NCBI GenBank assembly: GCA_029942245.1
Contig: JAOZTN010000122.1
Span: 1-7,371, forward strand
Origin: B18-G4 sp003648575
GTDB taxonomy: Bacteria > Bacteroidota > Bacteroidia > Bacteroidales > B18-G4
Direction of reading: 5' to 3'
Length of the DNA stretch: 7,371 bases
In this document: piece by piece, positions 7,121 to 7,371 of the stretch
Layout of the letters: each line of letters starts with the position of its first letter
Position numbering within the stretch: position 1 is the stretch's first letter
Translations under genes and position numbers: made by a program
The notes under the pieces: model-generated
What the model saw: only the letters and a program-made list of their open reading frames with translations
The model's database searches: none
What the model was told of the DNA's origin: nothing

Positions 7121-7155
7121 CATCCTGACCCCGAGTAATCGGGGGAAGGACCCCC
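7121..7155 (+). repeat. Hairpin with GTAA tetraloop and tandem G-A mismatches
   Basis: CCCCGA (7129-7134) and TCGGGG (7139-7144) form a perfect 6-bp stem closed by GTAA, a GNRA-class loop if transcribed. Outside it GA (7127-7128) faces GA (7145-7146), then TCCT (7123-7126) pairs with AGGA (7147-7150). The frame CATCCTGA...GAAGGA resembles a widely dispersed bacterial intergenic repeat that I recall but cannot name. GGGGG (7141-7145) could alternatively pair with CCCCC (7151-7155). Confidence 0.6.
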
Positions 7156-7199
7156 ATGCAATTTGCACCTAAGCCTCTGAAAGCATCCCACCTACTTTA

Positions 7200-7271
7200 T
7201 TCGCCGTTCGCCTACGCTGTCCGCGTGTCGCCTTAGATTCAGCGCAAGCGTAGGTTTTAACGTAGGCGGAA
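7200..7271. repeat. Nested inverted repeat with GGCGGA-type core
   Basis: CGCCTACG (7209-7216) is the exact reverse complement of CGTAGGCG (7261-7268). An alternative inner pairing joins CCTACGCT (7211-7218) to AGCGTAGG (7247-7254). TTCGCC occurs twice (7200-7205 and 7207-7212). The GGCGGA motif recalls the hairpin at 4197-4262, but there is no A/T-tract, so this is probably a related or decayed element and not a terminator. Confidence 0.5.
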
Positions 7272-7344
7272 CACCTAACACCTTTATGCTGACAATCTAC
7301 AATTAACAAACACTACCTGTTTTTTAATAATAATCGTAAATTTA

Positions 7345-7371
7345 AATATTCCTCGTGGCTTGCCGCGAGCT
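7345..7371. repeat. REP-like CTTG palindrome, third copy, at the window edge
   Basis: CTCGTGG (7352-7358) pairs with CCGCGAG (7363-7369) around CTTG, with one T-G pair. Over 22 bases it differs from 6776-6797 by one base, the position that mispairs in that copy. Part of the outer stem is changed or runs off the window. Confidence 0.65.

Larger units (their letters stand above)
6705..7371. other. Gene-free right end made of several repeat families
   Basis: I see no coding sequence over 667 bp. From left to right: the A+T-rich leader of the sulfatase gene (6705-6772), a CTTG palindrome (6773-6798), a small TCCAC-TCAGG-GTGGA hairpin (6830-6844), about 200 bp with nothing I recognise (6845-7045), a heptad tract (7046-7094), a GTAA-loop hairpin (7123-7150), an 11-bp palindrome TGCAATTTGCA (7157-7167), a GGCGGA-type inverted repeat (7200-7271), about 70 A+T-rich bases, and a second CTTG palindrome cut by the window edge. 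The sulfatase promoter must lie here, but no exact TAnnTTTG box was found. Confidence 0.7.

Noticed and set aside
7121..7150. Kink-turn motif
   Set aside because: The tandem G-A step is symmetric, with no three-base bulge on one strand, so the standard kink-turn layout is absent.

Overview
The window looks like a piece of a Bacteroidota chromosome. The 748-residue protein ends in a type IX secretion (T9SS) sorting domain, a system confined to that phylum. The other two proteins carry short lipoprotein signals with relaxed lipoboxes, and none of the three starts is preceded by a strong Shine-Dalgarno sequence, as is usual there. I cannot place it below phylum level.

Three complete genes lie on the minus strand. 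In transcription order (right to left) they are a lipoprotein arylsulfatase (4326-6704), an MltF-type lytic transglycosylase lipoprotein with a solute-binding sensor domain (2653-4170), and a large secreted adhesin-like T9SS cargo protein (57-2303). The gaps between them are 155 and 349 bp. No pathway links the three; each acts in the cell envelope or outside it. The sulfatase has no SusC/SusD pair, glycosidase or sulfatase maturase beside it here. I found no tRNA, rRNA, CRISPR array, transposase, defence system or prophage gene.

The less ordinary content is between the genes. Every gap carries dispersed repeats, mostly in the same orientation: (1) a long hairpin with A-tract/T-tract ends, intact after the sulfatase gene and half-visible after the T9SS gene, which looks like a mobile bidirectional terminator; (2) three stretches of degenerate seven-base periodic sequence, two sharing an identical 18-mer; (3) a REP-like palindrome with a CTTG loop, upstream of the sulfatase and T9SS genes and again at the right edge; (4) a GTAA-loop hairpin flanked by tandem G-A mismatches; (5) a nested inverted repeat with GGCGGA-type cores. 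The gene-free right end (6705-7371) is a mosaic of these. This repeat layer is the best candidate for something undescribed. No novel protein system is evident.
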